Shown here: positions 62,627-64,000 of the stretch, in pieces
How the letters are laid out: each line of letters opens with the position of its first letter
Numbering within the stretch: position 1 is the first letter of the stretch
Assembly: GCF_001632745.1 (NCBI RefSeq)
Contig: NZ_LQRT01000002.1
Coordinates: forward strand, 434,001-498,000
Reading direction: 5' to 3'
Source of the DNA: Aquimarina aggregata
GTDB taxonomy: Bacteria; Bacteroidota; Bacteroidia; Flavobacteriales; Flavobacteriaceae
Length of the DNA: 64,000 nucleotides
Made by a program: the position numbers and the translations under genes
The notes under the pieces: model-generated
Told to the model about the DNA's origin: nothing
Database searches by the model: none
Seen by the model: the letters and a program-made list of their open reading frames with translations, nothing else

Positions 62627-64000
62627 TTATAAATGTATTACTTCGTCATAGGCATCGGCAACAGCTTCCATAACGGCCTCACTCATCGTTGGGTGAGGGT
62701 GGATAGCTTTTAACACTTCATGGCCAGTTGTTTCTAATTTTCGACCTAGTACGGCCTCTGCAATCATATCAGTAACACCAGCTCCGATCATATGGCATCC
62801 TAGCCATTCTCCATATTTTGCATCAAAAATAACTTTAACAAAACCATCTTTGGTACCAGCAGCACTTGCTTTACCAGATGCTGAAAAAGGAAATTTACCT
62901 ATCTTAAGCTCATATCCTGCTTCTTTAGCTTGTTTTTCTGTCATTCCTACACTTGCAATTTCTGGAGAAGCATAGGTACATCCTGGGATATTACCATAGT
63001 CTATTGCTTCAACATGCATACCAGCAATTTTTTCAACACATGTAATACCTTCTGCAGATGCAACATGAGCTAATGCTGGCCCAGGTACTACATCTCCTAT
63101 AGCATAAATACCTGGAATATTGGTTTGATACCAATCATTAACAATGATTTTATCTCTATCCGTAGCAATTCCTAATTCTTCTAAACCTATGTTTTCAATA
63201 TTTGTTTTGATTCCAACTGCAGAAAGAACAATATCAGCTTCAAGGATTTCTTCTCCTTTTTTGGTTTTAACAGTAGCTTTTACACCATCACCACTCACAT
63301 CAACACTTTCTACTGAAGAATTAGTCATTACTTTGATACCTGCTTTCTTGAAATTTCTACCAAATTGTTTTGATACTTCTTCATCTTCAAGAGGTACTAG
63401 ATTAGGTAAAAATTCTACAATAGTTACTTCTGTACCCATTGCATTATAAAAATGAGCAAACTCTACTCCAATAGCACCAGAACCAACCACAATCATCTTT
63501 TTAGGTTGTGATTTTAAGGTCATGGCTTCACGGTATCCGATAACTTTTTTACCATCTTGAGGTAAATTAGGAAGTTCTCTAGACCTCGCACCTGTTGCTA
63601 TAATTATGTGTTTAGCTTCATAAACTGAAGATTTTCCGTCTGCATCTGTAACCTCTATTTTGTCACTAGCTTTTAACTTACCAAAACCTTCAATTACATC
63701 TATTTTATTTTTTTTCATTAGGAATTGAACTCCTTTGCTCATTCCATCTGCTACTCCGCGACTTCTTTGTACTACAGCATCAAAATCTTTATCAAATTTT
63801 TCTATAGTTAATCCATAATCAGATGCATGTTTTAAATATTCGAATACCTGCGCACTTTTTAACAATGCTTTTGTAGGTATGCACCCCCAATTTAAACATA
63901 CGCCTCCTAAGCTTTCTTTTTCTACAATTGCAGTCTTAAAACCTAATTGCGATGCTCTAATTGCAGTTACATATCCCCCAGGACCACTTCCTAAAACGAT
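62627..64000 (-). CDS. lpdA: dihydrolipoyl dehydrogenase, 5' end beyond window
   Basis: FAD disulfide oxidoreductase (E3/L protein) of 2-oxoacid dehydrogenase complexes and glycine cleavage; 458 codons are inside, the first few lie past 64000. Reading from the edge gives VLGSGPGGYVTAIRASQLG (FAD loop), GGVCLNWGCIPTKALL (redox Cys pair), IIATGARSRELPNLPQDGKK, the NAD domain IVVGSGAIGVEFAHFY, AIGDVVPGPALAHVASAEG and the C-terminal HPHPTMSEAVMEA with the catalytic His-Glu. The apparent start near 63865 is internal and should not be used. It ends at the shared terminator with aroQ. Confidence 0.96.
   Translation of the reverse strand: MVLGSGPGGYVTAIRASQLGFKTAIVEKESLGGVCLNWGCIPTKALLKSAQVFEYLKHASDYGLTIEKFDKDFDAVVQRSRGVADGMSKGVQFLMKKNKIDVIEGFGKLKASDKIEVTDADGKSSVYEAKHIIIATGARSRELPNLPQDGKKVIGYREAMTLKSQPKKMIVVGSGAIGVEFAHFYNAMGTEVTIVEFLPNLVPLEDEEVSKQFGRNFKKAGIKVMTNSSVESVDVSGDGVKATVKTKKGEEILEADIVLSAVGIKTNIENIGLEELGIATDRDKIIVNDWYQTNIPGIYAIGDVVPGPALAHVASAEGITCVEKIAGMHVEAIDYGNIPGCTYASPEIASVGMTEKQAKEAGYELKIGKFPFSASGKASAAGTKDGFVKVIFDAKYGEWLGCHMIGAGVTDMIAEAVLGRKLETTGHEVLKAIHPHPTMSEAVMEAVADAYDEVIHL

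Noticed and set aside
63144..63449. 101-codon plus-strand frame opposite lpd
   Set aside because: Antisense shadow of the lpd coding frame.

Overview
The window is one contiguous stretch of a low-GC (roughly one third G+C), gene-dense chromosome from a marine-type member of the Flavobacteriaceae (Bacteroidota); Aquimarina or a close relative is my best guess, not a proof. The signs are SusC/SusD outer-membrane import genes with an ECF sigma/FecR pair, a type IX secretion (T9SS type A) C-terminal sorting domain, many short-lipobox lipoproteins, bacillithiol synthesis (BshA), the Bacteroidota -7 promoter motif TAnnTTTG in front of many genes, and start codons without Shine-Dalgarno sequences. 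No tRNA, rRNA operon, insertion sequence, prophage or CRISPR array was seen. Both window edges cut a gene: dnaX on the left and a dihydrolipoyl dehydrogenase gene on the right.

Layout. 1-10.2 kb: dnaX fragment, RNase P RNA, bshA, a small beta-barrel protein, then a divergent pair (DUF1338/HglS-like enzyme versus Lrp regulator plus a giant FAD/Fe-S D-2-hydroxyglutarate dehydrogenase) that looks like the end of a lysine/2-oxoadipate degradation route, followed by miaE, a phytase-like esterase lipoprotein and an LpxH-like phosphoesterase. 10.6-19.4 kb: a secreted multidomain GH16 glycosidase, then a separate operon of a GH3 beta-glucosidase, a fused gluconokinase/6-phosphogluconate dehydrogenase and a GntP permease. 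19.6-26.9 kb: aroC, a dicarboxylate/glutamate symporter, a LysR regulator divergent from a group II PLP decarboxylase, a small lipoprotein and a MuiA-like protein whose signal peptide is out of frame across an A8 run. 27.2-28.3 kb: two paralogous small membrane peptides, each facing a DCC oxidoreductase gene, one of which is decayed. 28.4-31 kb: an SDR protein, gcvT and a DUF3052 protein.

31.1-43.5 kb: ECF sigma factor, FecR, SusC with an STN signalling domain, SusD and a TIG-domain lipoprotein, followed by an S9 and an M20 peptidase; together they suggest regulated uptake of peptides. 43.7-49 kb: Nudix hydrolase, then a three-gene module of ATP-grasp ligase, N-formylglutamate-amidohydrolase-like protein and DUF1704 (QEGLA/MATCAP-like) metallopeptidase, a lipoprotein, and an M28 protein lacking most metal ligands. 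49-54.4 kb: the threonine operon thrA-thrB-Rid-thrC, preceded by a 36-residue Thr/Ile-rich leader peptide that I interpret as an attenuator. 54.4-64 kb: nnr, lipoproteins, xerD with two surface-protein genes, three beta-barrel proteins, aroQ and lpd.

The strongest candidates for something not well described are the ATP-grasp/NFGA/DUF1704 module, the threonine leader peptide in a Bacteroidota genome, the A8-interrupted MuiA-SusC hybrid, and the duplicated peptide-DCC unit with its 20-21 bp direct repeats.
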